Assembly (NCBI GenBank): GCA_902492065.1
Contig: CABUKE010000002.1
Location: forward strand, 62,001 to 126,000
Reading direction: 5' to 3'
From: an uncultured Eubacteriales bacterium
GTDB lineage: Bacteria > Bacillota > Clostridia > UBA1381 > UMGS1253
Length of the DNA: 64,000 bases
The notes below the pieces were generated by a model that was given only the letters and a program-made list of their open reading frames with translations, was not told the DNA's origin and did not search any database. Below, piece by piece: positions 8,665-16,405 of the stretch; position 1 is the stretch's first letter; each line of letters begins with the position of its first letter. The position numbers and the translations under genes were made by a program.

Positions 8665-9300
8665 TTACTCCGTGCAGATTTTGAGCGCAACATCGGCGGC
8701 AGAGGCTGCATCCGACGTGTAGTAGTCCGCGCCGATGGAGTCGCAGTAGCTTTGCGTAATTGGCGCACCGCCAATCATAACTTTCACCTTGTCGTGCAGC
8801 CCGGCCTCTGCAACCTTTTCTACCACATTTTTCATCTCGCCCATCGTGGTCGTAAGCAAGGCGGAGCAGCAGATAATCTGCGCATCGTGCTCCTTTGCGG
8901 CATTGACAAAGGTATCTGCGTCTACATCTACGCCGAGGTCATACACGGCGAGACCTTTGCCTTCCATCATCATCTTCACAAGATTCTTGCCGATATCGTG
9001 CAAGTCGCCTTTAACCGTGCCGATGACTGCTGTGCCCTTCGACTCAACGCCCTCGCTGACCAGATGCGGCTTTAAGATTTCGATTCCGGCGTTCATGGCG
9101 CGCGCGGCAATCAATACCTCTGGAACGAACACTTCGTTGTTTTTAAATTTTTCCCCGACAATGCTCATCCCGGAGAGCAGTCCTTCTTCAAGAATCTGCT
9201 TCGGTGGAACTCCTTCTTCAATCGCCTGGGATACAAGTTCCTTTACCTTAGGCGCGCGCCCCTGCTGCAGCAGCGTGCAGATTTCCTCCAAAATTGCCAT
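8665..9300 (-). CDS. Corrinoid (B12-binding) methyltransferase protein, MtaC/MtbC/MttC type
   Basis: This is the methyl carrier of a corrinoid-dependent methyltransferase system. The N-terminal four-helix cap domain covers about residues 1-85. The Rossmann-type B12 domain follows, with the cobalt-ligating motif D99-L-H101-D-I-G104 and the later SALLTTTM and IGGAPIT loops that bind the nucleotide tail. The start at 9300 is chosen because GGAGG lies 8 bases upstream; the longer in-frame start at 9315 would sit on top of this SD. The length of 211 residues fits the family. It is 27 bases downstream of its likely regulator. The methyl donor is unknown because no substrate methyltransferase is encoded nearby. 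Confidence 0.93.
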   Translation of the reverse strand: MAILEEICTLLQQGRAPKVKELVSQAIEEGVPPKQILEEGLLSGMSIVGEKFKNNEVFVPEVLIAARAMNAGIEILKPHLVSEGVESKGTAVIGTVKGDLHDIGKNLVKMMMEGKGLAVYDLGVDVDADTFVNAAKEHDAQIICCSALLTTTMGEMKNVVEKVAEAGLHDKVKVMIGGAPITQSYCDSIGADYYTSDAASAADVALKICTE

Positions 9301-9327
9301 ACCAAAGACCTCCATTATTTAGAAAAT

Positions 9328-10500
9328 TTAATTTGAAGCAGTTTTTTTATTGATACCACGCGTTTCCCGGTATTTCCCGGGTGATACGCCGGTCATTCTG
9401 CGGAATACTTTTGTAAAGTAGCTCTGGTTGTCAAAGCCGGAGGCGGCCGCCACCTCCACGAGCGACAATCTTGGGTCAAGCATGAGCAGCTTGCTTTTCT
9501 CGACCCGGATGCTGTTGATATAGTCGGTCAGACTGCAATGCATTTCCTCTTTGAAAATTTTGCTCAAATAGCTTTTGCTCAAATATACGTGCTCTGCAAT
9601 CCCGGCAAGGGAAAGCTTCTCGCTGTAATGCTCCTTGACATAGGCCGTCACCTTGTGCAAAACGTCAGTGTGCTTTGCCTCGCTAAATTCAAACACATAG
9701 CTGATGTAACGGTTGATGATTCCCGTCAGCCACAGACTCAGCGATTCCAAGCTGTCAAAGCGTTCAATTGCCTTTGTATAATCGGCATTCATCGAAAAGA
9801 TTTGATTGGCCTCCGCGCCGCCCTCGATTGCGCTGCGCCCCAGCAGGACAAGTAGCTCCGCTACACGGGACTTAATCGTATCCAAATCTGCATTGGACTG
9901 GAAAAATATGTAGCCAAGCAGTGTGTTTAACAATTCTTTTGAGTGTTCCTTGTCACCGTGGATAATTGCCGCTTGCAGCTTCTTTTCCGTTTCAAGCGGA
10001 TAAAACGCAGCCGGCTTATATTTCATCTCGTCAATTACCTTATAGATGTCATTTAAAAGTGTATTCTGCTCTAGCTCAAGCCCGTAGCCGCCCTGGTCGG
10101 CAAGTGCGGGGAAGAGTACCCCCATCAATTCGGCAAGGTCGTTGACCCTTGTTGTGGACAGGTTTACAATTCCTCTTACATCAAACGGCGGCTCAAAATC
10201 CTCCAGCGCCCCCATGATGACCGGCCCGGCGAGCACGCCGCTCTGCGGCATCCCAGTTTCGTTCACAACTGCTACGGCAATGAAGATAAATCCAGCTGGA
10301 CAATAGTAGATGTATTTGCCGCCCCAGCGGTGCGCCTCCCAACAGCCGTATAAATGTGTATTAATATAGTCACACCGGCATGGGCAGTTGGTACAGAAAT
10401 GGCCCTTGCCAATCGTTTTGAGCGATATATCGAGTACGCCGCAGTCCACGCCGGTCAGCGACGACAGGTGCGCGACATATTTATGAATACGGTCAACCAT
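9328..10500 (-). CDS. PocR-domain AraC-family transcriptional regulator
   Basis: The N-terminal half (about residues 3-170) is a PocR sensory domain. It includes the Cys-rich segment HFCTNCPCRCDY and the later CWEAHRWGGKYIYYCPAG, both typical of the family. PocR domains are known or thought to sense small organic ligands such as propanediol. The C-terminal 100 residues form two AraC helix-turn-helix motifs, with LSLAGIAEHVYLSKSYLSKI and the closing PGKYRE. Divergent orientation to the activator-UroD operon, with about 160 bases between them, suggests that it controls both arms. The inducer cannot be read from sequence. Confidence 0.9.
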   Translation of the reverse strand: MVDRIHKYVAHLSSLTGVDCGVLDISLKTIGKGHFCTNCPCRCDYINTHLYGCWEAHRWGGKYIYYCPAGFIFIAVAVVNETGMPQSGVLAGPVIMGALEDFEPPFDVRGIVNLSTTRVNDLAELMGVLFPALADQGGYGLELEQNTLLNDIYKVIDEMKYKPAAFYPLETEKKLQAAIIHGDKEHSKELLNTLLGYIFFQSNADLDTIKSRVAELLVLLGRSAIEGGAEANQIFSMNADYTKAIERFDSLESLSLWLTGIINRYISYVFEFSEAKHTDVLHKVTAYVKEHYSEKLSLAGIAEHVYLSKSYLSKIFKEEMHCSLTDYINSIRVEKSKLLMLDPRLSLVEVAAASGFDNQSYFTKVFRRMTGVSPGKYRETRGINKKTASN

Positions 10501-10604
10501 GAAAAGCCCTCGCTTTACTTTCTTAATTGTATAATAGACGCCTATAAAAATGCTATAAAAATATTAATATTTTTTGTAATTTGTTACACAAAAAGATTGC
10601 CCGG

Positions 10605-10633
10605 TTGTTTTTCCCTGTTATTTTTGGTATGAT
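10605..10633 (+). promoter_or_regulatory. Promoter of the corrinoid activator operon
   Basis: TTGTTT and TATGAT are 17 bases apart, and TGG before the -10 gives an extended -10. It lies in the intergenic region shared with the divergent PocR regulator, the obvious candidate to act here. Confidence 0.55.
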
Positions 10634-10661
10634 GAATACAATGGCAGAAAGGGTGGCAAGG

Positions 10662-12122
10662 ATGTTTACAGTACATATCAAAACAGAATCTGATATATTC
10701 CAAATAGAATACGGTTCGCCCGTGCTATTAAGCCGCGTGCTCGCGGACGCGGGACTTGCTTCGCCGATGCCCTGCGGCGGGCGGGGAACGTGCGGCAAAT
10801 GCCGCCTGCGCGCTGCTGGTGCGCTCTCGCCTGTCAGCCCGGAAGAGCTTTTGCACCTGACGGAGCAGGAGCGTGCCGAAGGGATACGGCTGGCCTGCCG
10901 AAGCTATGCAACCGGAGACTGTACAATTTATTTTAGCATAGACCGGGGACGAATTCAAGGCGTGACAGAAGGAAGCATGGCCCGGCTTACACCCGACCCG
11001 GGGCAGGATGGGTATGGCGCTGCGGTCGATATCGGGACGACTACAATTGCCGCATATTTGTATTCGCTGCAAACTGGTGTTTGCAAAAAGGCCATTTGCC
11101 GGGAGAACGTACAGACTGCCTATGGAGCGGATGTAATTGCAAGGATTGAACATGCAAACCGGGGCGGCCTTGCGGAATTGTCGGAGAAGATACGGGAGCA
11201 GATAAGTGATATAATCAAAATGGAGTTTGATGTCCCAATCAGCAAGCTCGTTATTACTGGAAATACGACGATGCTGCACCTGCTGGCGGGGATAAATCCG
11301 CGAAGCCTCGCAGTCGCACCGTTTACACCCGTTACTTTGTTTGGTATATGGAAGGACAATGTGTATTTGCCGCGCTGTATCAGTGCGTATGTCGGTGCGG
11401 ACATCACTTGTGCTATTTTAGCAAGCGGTATGTGCAGAGAAAACGCGGCATTGCTGGTCGACATTGGAACGAACGGGGAGATGGCGCTCTGGCATAAGGG
11501 ACGGCTCTTGTGTTGCTCGACTGCCGCGGGGCCTGCCTTTGAGGGAGCACTGATTTCACAGGGGATGAGCGCGCTGCCCGGCGCAATCAGCCGTGTGTGG
11601 GTGGAGGCAGGGGCGCTTTGCTACGAAACGGTGGATAACGCCGCCCCGGTCGGCATATGCGGAAGCGGATTGGTTGATGCGGTTGCCTGTATGCTTGCGC
11701 TTGGCGTGATGGATGAAACGGGATATCTGGAGGAAGATTTTTCAATCGGCGATAGCGGGGTCAAAATTACGGCGCAGGATGTGCGTCAGCTCCAGCTTGC
11801 AAAGTCGGCGATACGCGCAGGGCTGGAGACGCTTTTGGCAGAGAGCGGGCTGACTACAGAGCGGATTGAACATTTTTATGTCGCGGGTGGATTTGGCAAA
11901 TTTATCAACCTTGAAAATGCGGCGAAAATTGGCCTGATACCGCCATTCCTGACCGACAAAGCGGCCGCCTTGGGAAATGCGGCGGGTGCGGGTGCGGCCA
12001 TGATTCTGCTCAGCGACAAAGCGCGGGCGGAGTCGGAGCGGATTGCACAGGTGGCGGAGGTAACGGAGCTGTCGGACAGCCCGGTCTTTATGGAAAAATA
12101 TATGGAATATATGATGTTCTAA
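10662..12122 (+). CDS. Reductive activator of corrinoid protein: [2Fe-2S] ferredoxin plus DUF4445 ASKHA domain
   Basis: RACo-type proteins use ATP and reduced iron-sulfur centres to rescue corrinoid proteins inactivated to Co(II). The N-terminal domain has a plant-type [2Fe-2S] pattern C38-x5-C44-x2-C47-x31-C79. The rest is the DUF4445 ASKHA ATPase fold, with phosphate loops AVDIGTTTIA and LLVDIGTNGEMAL and the late FYVAGGFGKFINLENA. The start at 10662 is supported by GGGTGG a few bases upstream and places the ferredoxin fold at the true N-terminus; in-frame ATG 10641 and TTG 10581 are less likely. It heads an operon with the UroD-like and DUF2284 genes. Partner protein: the corrinoid protein at 8665-9300. 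Confidence 0.92.
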   Translation: MFTVHIKTESDIFQIEYGSPVLLSRVLADAGLASPMPCGGRGTCGKCRLRAAGALSPVSPEELLHLTEQERAEGIRLACRSYATGDCTIYFSIDRGRIQGVTEGSMARLTPDPGQDGYGAAVDIGTTTIAAYLYSLQTGVCKKAICRENVQTAYGADVIARIEHANRGGLAELSEKIREQISDIIKMEFDVPISKLVITGNTTMLHLLAGINPRSLAVAPFTPVTLFGIWKDNVYLPRCISAYVGADITCAILASGMCRENAALLVDIGTNGEMALWHKGRLLCCSTAAGPAFEGALISQGMSALPGAISRVWVEAGALCYETVDNAAPVGICGSGLVDAVACMLALGVMDETGYLEEDFSIGDSGVKITAQDVRQLQLAKSAIRAGLETLLAESGLTTERIEHFYVAGGFGKFINLENAAKIGLIPPFLTDKAAALGNAAGAGAAMILLSDKARAESERIAQVAEVTELSDSPVFMEKYMEYMMF

Positions 12123-12145
12123 ATTATTTTTGGGAGGATATTGGA

Positions 12146-13159
12146 ATGGATATGAGACAATGGCTTGCAGATGTAAAGGCGGCAAAGGAGAAGAAGCCGA
12201 TGCCGATACTGTCATTCCCATCCGTGCAGCTTTTGGACATTGATGTAGAAAAGCTGATTTCAAGCGCAGAGTTTCAGGTGCAGGGGATGAAGGCGGTTGC
12301 CGATCGGACGGACACGCTTGCGTCGGTTAGTATGATGGACCTCAGCGTGGAGGCGGAGGCGTTCGGCTCAAAGACGCGCGTTACCCCGGATGAGGTGCCG
12401 ACGGTTGTAGGGCATATCGTAGAAACACAGGCAGATGCCGACGCGTTGGTGGTTCCGGACGTTGACCAATGCCGTACCAGACGTTATGTTGATGCGATTG
12501 CGGAGGCGTGCAGACAGATTACCGACCGGCCGGTATTTGCAGGCGTAATCGGGCCGTTTTCGCTTGCGGGACGCCTTGTCGACGTGTCTGAGGCGATGAT
12601 TAAGTGCTACGAAGACCCGGATATGATGCACACCGTGCTTGACAAAGCGTCGCAGTTTATTGTTTCTTATATCCGCCGCTTCAAGGAGGCGGGCGCGCAC
12701 GGCGTTGTAATGGCGGAGCCGTTGGCAGGGCTTCTCTCGCCTGCGTTGATGGAGGAGTTCTCCACACCGTACACAAAGCGTGTGATTGAGCAGACGCAGG
12801 ACGATGAATTTCTTGTAATTTACCATAACTGCGGTAATAATACTATTTTACTGATTGACTCGATTTTGGATAGCGGCGCGTCCGCGTACCATTTTGGCAA
12901 TGCGATTGACCTTGAGGAAATGCTGAAAAAGGTACCGGCCGATACGGTGGTAATGGGCAATATTGACCCGGCGGGCGAGTTCCGCAATGGTACGCCGGAG
13001 TCCATCCGAAAGGCGACGCTCGACCTCATGAAGCGGTGCTGTAATTACTCAAACTTTGTGATTTCGTCAGGGTGCGACATCCCGCCAATGGCAAAGTGGG
13101 AAAATATTGACGCATTTTTTGAGGCGGTAAGCGCATTTTATCGGGATGAGAGGGAGTAA
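12146..13159 (+). CDS. Uroporphyrinogen-decarboxylase-family corrinoid methyltransferase (MtaA/MtbA-like)
   Basis: The family uses the UroD TIM barrel to move methyl groups to or from methyl-corrinoid proteins. Zinc ligands expected for a thiol- or corrinoid-activating member are present: H227-x-C229 and C310 in SSGCD. True heme-pathway UroD enzymes lack this His-Cys-Cys set, and the substrate-binding Arg motifs of HemE are absent. At 337 residues it matches MtaA/MtbA and acetogen O-demethylase components. It lies 23 bases downstream of the activator and 5 bases before DUF2284. It could be the acceptor-side methyltransferase or, because no other is present, the donor-side one. Confidence 0.85.
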   Translation: MDMRQWLADVKAAKEKKPMPILSFPSVQLLDIDVEKLISSAEFQVQGMKAVADRTDTLASVSMMDLSVEAEAFGSKTRVTPDEVPTVVGHIVETQADADALVVPDVDQCRTRRYVDAIAEACRQITDRPVFAGVIGPFSLAGRLVDVSEAMIKCYEDPDMMHTVLDKASQFIVSYIRRFKEAGAHGVVMAEPLAGLLSPALMEEFSTPYTKRVIEQTQDDEFLVIYHNCGNNTILLIDSILDSGASAYHFGNAIDLEEMLKKVPADTVVMGNIDPAGEFRNGTPESIRKATLDLMKRCCNYSNFVISSGCDIPPMAKWENIDAFFEAVSAFYRDERE

Positions 13160-13164
13160 ATGAA

Positions 13165-13695
13165 ATGGATTGGATAGAAGAATTAAAAAGTTCGGGCGCG
13201 CAAAGGGCGGCAGTCATTGCGGTCGGCGACATTTATTTCGACGAAAGTTTGATAAAGCTGTGTGAGATGAATTCCTGCGGGAATTATAACAAATGCTGGA
13301 CTTGTCCGCCGCTTGTGGGCGATACAAAGCGTTTAATTGAAAAGGCGAAGCAGTATGAGAAGGCGGCTGTATTCTCGTGCGTATATGAACTGGAGGATTC
13401 GTTCGACATTGAAGGAATGGAGCGTGGCAGCAGACAATTTCAGGATGTCGTGCAGCAAGTCGGCGCGCGATGCCGGGAAAGCGGAGAAGACGTGCTCCTG
13501 CTTGGTGCAGGCGGATGTAGGCTATGTCCCGTCTGCGGAGCAGTTACAGGGGAGGCGTGCCGCTTTCCAGAGCGTGCGTACCCTTCGTTGGAATCGCATG
13601 GGATATTTGTGTCGCGGCTGGCGGAAGCAGCGGGCATGAAGTACATAAACGGCCAGAACACGGTTACGTACTTTGGCGCGGCGTTGTACTATTAA
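13165..13695 (+). CDS. DUF2284 Cys-rich predicted metal-binding protein
   Basis: The protein has 176 residues and no characterised function. It contains the DUF2284 Cys motif CGNYNKCWTCPP near residues 38-49. A second cluster GGCRLCPVCG lies near residues 112-121, with a further Cys in GEACRFPERAYPSLE. The pattern suggests one or two iron-sulfur or zinc sites. DUF2284 genes are repeatedly found beside corrinoid methyltransferases in anaerobes, so a redox or metal-handling role for the system is an inference. It starts 5 bases after the UroD-family gene, with its SD in the end of that gene, and is closed by a terminator. Confidence 0.85.
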   Translation: MDWIEELKSSGAQRAAVIAVGDIYFDESLIKLCEMNSCGNYNKCWTCPPLVGDTKRLIEKAKQYEKAAVFSCVYELEDSFDIEGMERGSRQFQDVVQQVGARCRESGEDVLLLGAGGCRLCPVCGAVTGEACRFPERAYPSLESHGIFVSRLAEAAGMKYINGQNTVTYFGAALYY

Positions 13696-13705
13696 AAGTA
13701 TAAAA

Positions 13706-13730
13706 AAGGCAGGGTGTCCTGCCTTCTTTT
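13706..13730. terminator. Intrinsic terminator, usable from both strands
   Basis: The stem AAGGCAGG/CCTGCCTT with a GTGT loop is followed by TCTTTT on the plus strand and by a T-run on the minus strand. It ends the corrinoid operon and the leftward DUF5710 gene. It is also the left edge of the AT-rich island. Confidence 0.85.
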
Positions 13731-13752
13731 ATTAATTGGTTTTTATGTCGGC

Positions 13753-14481
13753 TTATCGTGAATAAAGCTCTTCATAGGAGATATATTCATTTTTTGAATC
13801 TGTTGACAAAATTAGCTCTACGACTTTCCCATACTTCAGATAAGCAAAATCATTTGAACAGAAAGCGATGTCCCAATCTAATTGTAAATCGTCTTCGATA
13901 GGAATGAGTTTTATGGTTAACCGACGCATTCGCTCGATGAGTTCATCCCCATCTATGCAGGAGGACAGCGGGCTGTCCGGCTCATCAAATATAAACCAAT
14001 TTCCTTGAATCGCGCCGCAATGCATACAATGATTTGCAAAATAATTTCCTTCCACAGTATTGGAATATCCTGTTTTTACTGGATAATGTTCTTTTAAATA
14101 ATTTAGGAGTTTTGCCGGTATTTTGCTCTCATCGTTGGTCCATGCAAGGTGGACTTCTTCGCCAATGTCGATTCTGTCTTCTATAATTTCAAAATCAATT
14201 TTGTCAGATTCACCGAATATATGTATAAATTCTCCAATACCTAAGCCAATGATTGGCGTGGACTTCCCGCATTTCCAGCATTCTCTCTTGCCTTCTATGA
14301 TATAAAGGTATTCCGTGGCAATGAGGGCTTCATCCGTATCTTTTAAAATCCATTTGGAAAAGTTAACATATTTTTCACGGGGAGTATCGGCAAACCATTT
14401 TTTTATTTTGGGGTTCCACTTGGCGCCTGATTTTTTTGCTTCCTCTTTTTCGGAATATGGAACATCTAAATACAGCGGCAT
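13753..14481 (-). CDS. DUF5710-domain protein, function unknown
   Basis: The N-terminal 50 residues match the DUF5710 pattern: LDVPYSEKEEAKKSGAKW, then a repeated Lys-Lys-Trp (IKKWFAD). This short module occurs in phage, plasmid and primase-related proteins and is thought to bind nucleic acid; that is family knowledge, not shown here. Two zinc-ribbon-like Cys pairs follow (CWKC and CMHC). The start at 14481 has GGAG 8 bases upstream; the in-frame GTG at 14490 is too close to it. Codon use is AT-rich like the restriction-modification genes next to it and unlike the flanking chromosome. It is probably part of the acquired island. Confidence 0.6.
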   Translation of the reverse strand: MPLYLDVPYSEKEEAKKSGAKWNPKIKKWFADTPREKYVNFSKWILKDTDEALIATEYLYIIEGKRECWKCGKSTPIIGLGIGEFIHIFGESDKIDFEIIEDRIDIGEEVHLAWTNDESKIPAKLLNYLKEHYPVKTGYSNTVEGNYFANHCMHCGAIQGNWFIFDEPDSPLSSCIDGDELIERMRRLTIKLIPIEDDLQLDWDIAFCSNDFAYLKYGKVVELILSTDSKNEYISYEELYSR

Positions 14482-14609
14482 TTTTATCACTCCATTTCTT
14501 TTGTATATAAAATCATATTTAATAAATAGTGCTTAAACCATTATTTTATTTTTGATAATAAGCATACTGCTTCGCCGTGAGTACCAATTTAAGATATATC
14601 CACACAAAA

Positions 14610-15494
14610 TTAATTTATAAAATCCCATATATCTTCACACAATAAGTAGTCTAATGATTTAATATTATCTCTTAATAACTTATCTGTTTTCATTACAGGA
14701 CGCAAATCACAATAATATACACCATCCAAAGGATTTAATCCTATAGTATACGCCTTAAAATGCCCTGTTAAAAAAGTTTGCCCCACTTTATAATTTGGTT
14801 CTTTTCCAGCTCTTTGAACATCATGCAAAAAAATAGCAAAATGTGGTGTATCTGTTTGTGTTAATCGATTATACATTAATTTATCCAAAAATATTTTGTC
14901 AATCCTATCTTTGCTTGATGTCTTCACAGAACCTATGGCGACAATTTCGCCATTAATCTTAATTTCTATATCATTTTGATATTTCATTGTTTCAGTTGAA
15001 TTCGGCACTTTAACACTTAATGTTTCTGAATCAATGATAAATCCAAGTTTTCCTATAATTAACTGCATTAAACGTTCAAATAAATCTCCATTTACTTTTC
15101 TTGACGTATTTGTCTTTGATGATGGCAAAGCATCTAATGCACAACCTATAGATTGTTGGGTAGTATATATGAAATTATTTACGTAGCTTCTATTCAATTC
15201 ATCATCTTTTATATCACGGATATTTTCTAATGTTGCCTCAAAAATTTTTCCTATATTATCGTAGTCTGATAATTTTAAAAACAAATCTCCATTTACTGGA
15301 CGCGTAATATTATACTCTCCATCTCTTTTATATTGAAAAAATCGATAATTATTTTCATTCTGAGCAATAATCTCTGCTTGTAACTCCGATGAAATAAATT
15401 CTAAATAATATTTAGAGAATTCTATGTAATCCTCTATTTTTACAAATCGTTCTTTTTGAGATACCCATGACATAATTTCCCACAATGTCTTCAT
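14610..15494 (-). CDS. Putative type II restriction endonuclease
   Basis: The protein has 294 residues and is cotranscribed with a DNA methyltransferase through an ATGA overlap, the classic layout of a type II restriction-modification pair. A plausible PD-(D/E)XK core is visible: E140 in GDLFERL, D175 in YQNDIEI, then S189-V-K191 followed by TSSKDR. The string K-T-x-x-K-D-R resembles, from memory, the catalytic Lys motif of EcoRII-type enzymes. The acidic residue before Lys is replaced by Ser, as in the migrated-carboxylate CCGG/EcoRII group, with D204 thirteen residues later as a possible substitute. The recognition site is not known. The gene is strongly AT-rich. Confidence 0.7.
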   Translation of the reverse strand: MKTLWEIMSWVSQKERFVKIEDYIEFSKYYLEFISSELQAEIIAQNENNYRFFQYKRDGEYNITRPVNGDLFLKLSDYDNIGKIFEATLENIRDIKDDELNRSYVNNFIYTTQQSIGCALDALPSSKTNTSRKVNGDLFERLMQLIIGKLGFIIDSETLSVKVPNSTETMKYQNDIEIKINGEIVAIGSVKTSSKDRIDKIFLDKLMYNRLTQTDTPHFAIFLHDVQRAGKEPNYKVGQTFLTGHFKAYTIGLNPLDGVYYCDLRPVMKTDKLLRDNIKSLDYLLCEDIWDFIN

Positions 15495-16405
15495 CTTATT
15501 GTCCCCCTTCTTGCAGCAACTGCTTTATCATATTCAATCCATTCTTGTATCGTTTTCTTTTGGACTTCCTTAAGCCTTTTAACTGCCCACTCTAAATATT
15601 CTTCATTTTGATCAATTCCGATAAATTGTCTTTTTAATTGTTTAGCACATACCGCTGTTGTTCCACTTCCTATAAATGGATCAAGAATAATATCGTTTTC
15701 ATTGGAAGATGCTAATATTATTTTTCTTAAAAGTTCTTCTGGCTTTTGAGTTGGATGTGGTGTTTTCTCTCCCATTCCATTACATGTAGTTGGAATTTCA
15801 ATTACATCTTTAGGTTTTGCTCCTAACGGATTTGGCATCCAATTACTCCGTTTCTTCCCATTCCCATATTGACTCGTTTCAGCTTGTGGATGTGATGGGT
15901 ATTTTAATGTATGAGAATTATATGGTATACGAATGGAATCTATATTCATAGTATATTTATTTGATTTACGCAAACATAAAATACTCTCATGACTCCGTCC
16001 CCAATCATTCCCTAAATTTGCTTTGTTTTTATAATGCCAGATTATCCATTTGCAATTAAAAAAGTATTTCATTGCTGGATGATGAATATCTGCCAATATT
16101 TCAGAGAATCCGCAAATATATAATGTTCCTGTATCTTTTAAAATACGACTCGCTTCTTTAATCCACTTAACTGAAAATTTTATATATTCATCTTGACTTT
16201 TAAACGTGTCCCAATCTGCTTTTTTTATAGAATATGGCGGATCCGCAAAAATCATATCAACAGACGAATCCCTAAATTTTTTTAGCACTTGTAAACTATC
16301 TCCTAAGAATAAACATCCATTTTCTTCAAAATAAAAACTTTTAGGAATAGTTCTTTTTAATGCAGTTTTATAATTCAAAAAATCATTATTTAAATTTTGC
16401 ATCAT
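15491..16405 (-). CDS. Site-specific DNA methyltransferase, beta-class N6-adenine/N4-cytosine
   Basis: The enzyme transfers a methyl group from SAM to an exocyclic amine in DNA and protects the host from its partner nuclease. The catalytic motif IV D55-P-P-Y58 comes first; the SAM loop DPFIGSGTT at 242-250 comes near the end. This order defines the beta class. The variable region between them (about 130-220) should contain target recognition. DPPY does not decide between N6-A and N4-C. The start ATG overlaps the rlmD stop (ATGA), with AAAGGAG inside the end of rlmD 9 bases upstream. One sampled 60-base line (15601-15660) has 19 G+C, against 33 in a sampled mfd line. Confidence 0.92.
   Translation of the reverse strand: MMQNLNNDFLNYKTALKRTIPKSFYFEENGCLFLGDSLQVLKKFRDSSVDMIFADPPYSIKKADWDTFKSQDEYIKFSVKWIKEASRILKDTGTLYICGFSEILADIHHPAMKYFFNCKWIIWHYKNKANLGNDWGRSHESILCLRKSNKYTMNIDSIRIPYNSHTLKYPSHPQAETSQYGNGKKRSNWMPNPLGAKPKDVIEIPTTCNGMGEKTPHPTQKPEELLRKIILASSNENDIILDPFIGSGTTAVCAKQLKRQFIGIDQNEEYLEWAVKRLKEVQKKTIQEWIEYDKAVAARRGTIR

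Noticed and set aside
10581..10596. TTACACAAAAAG before the corrinoid activator as the same operator as the heparinase TTTACACA repeats
   Set aside because: Only a single imperfect copy occurs, in an A/T-rich stretch, without the regular spacing.
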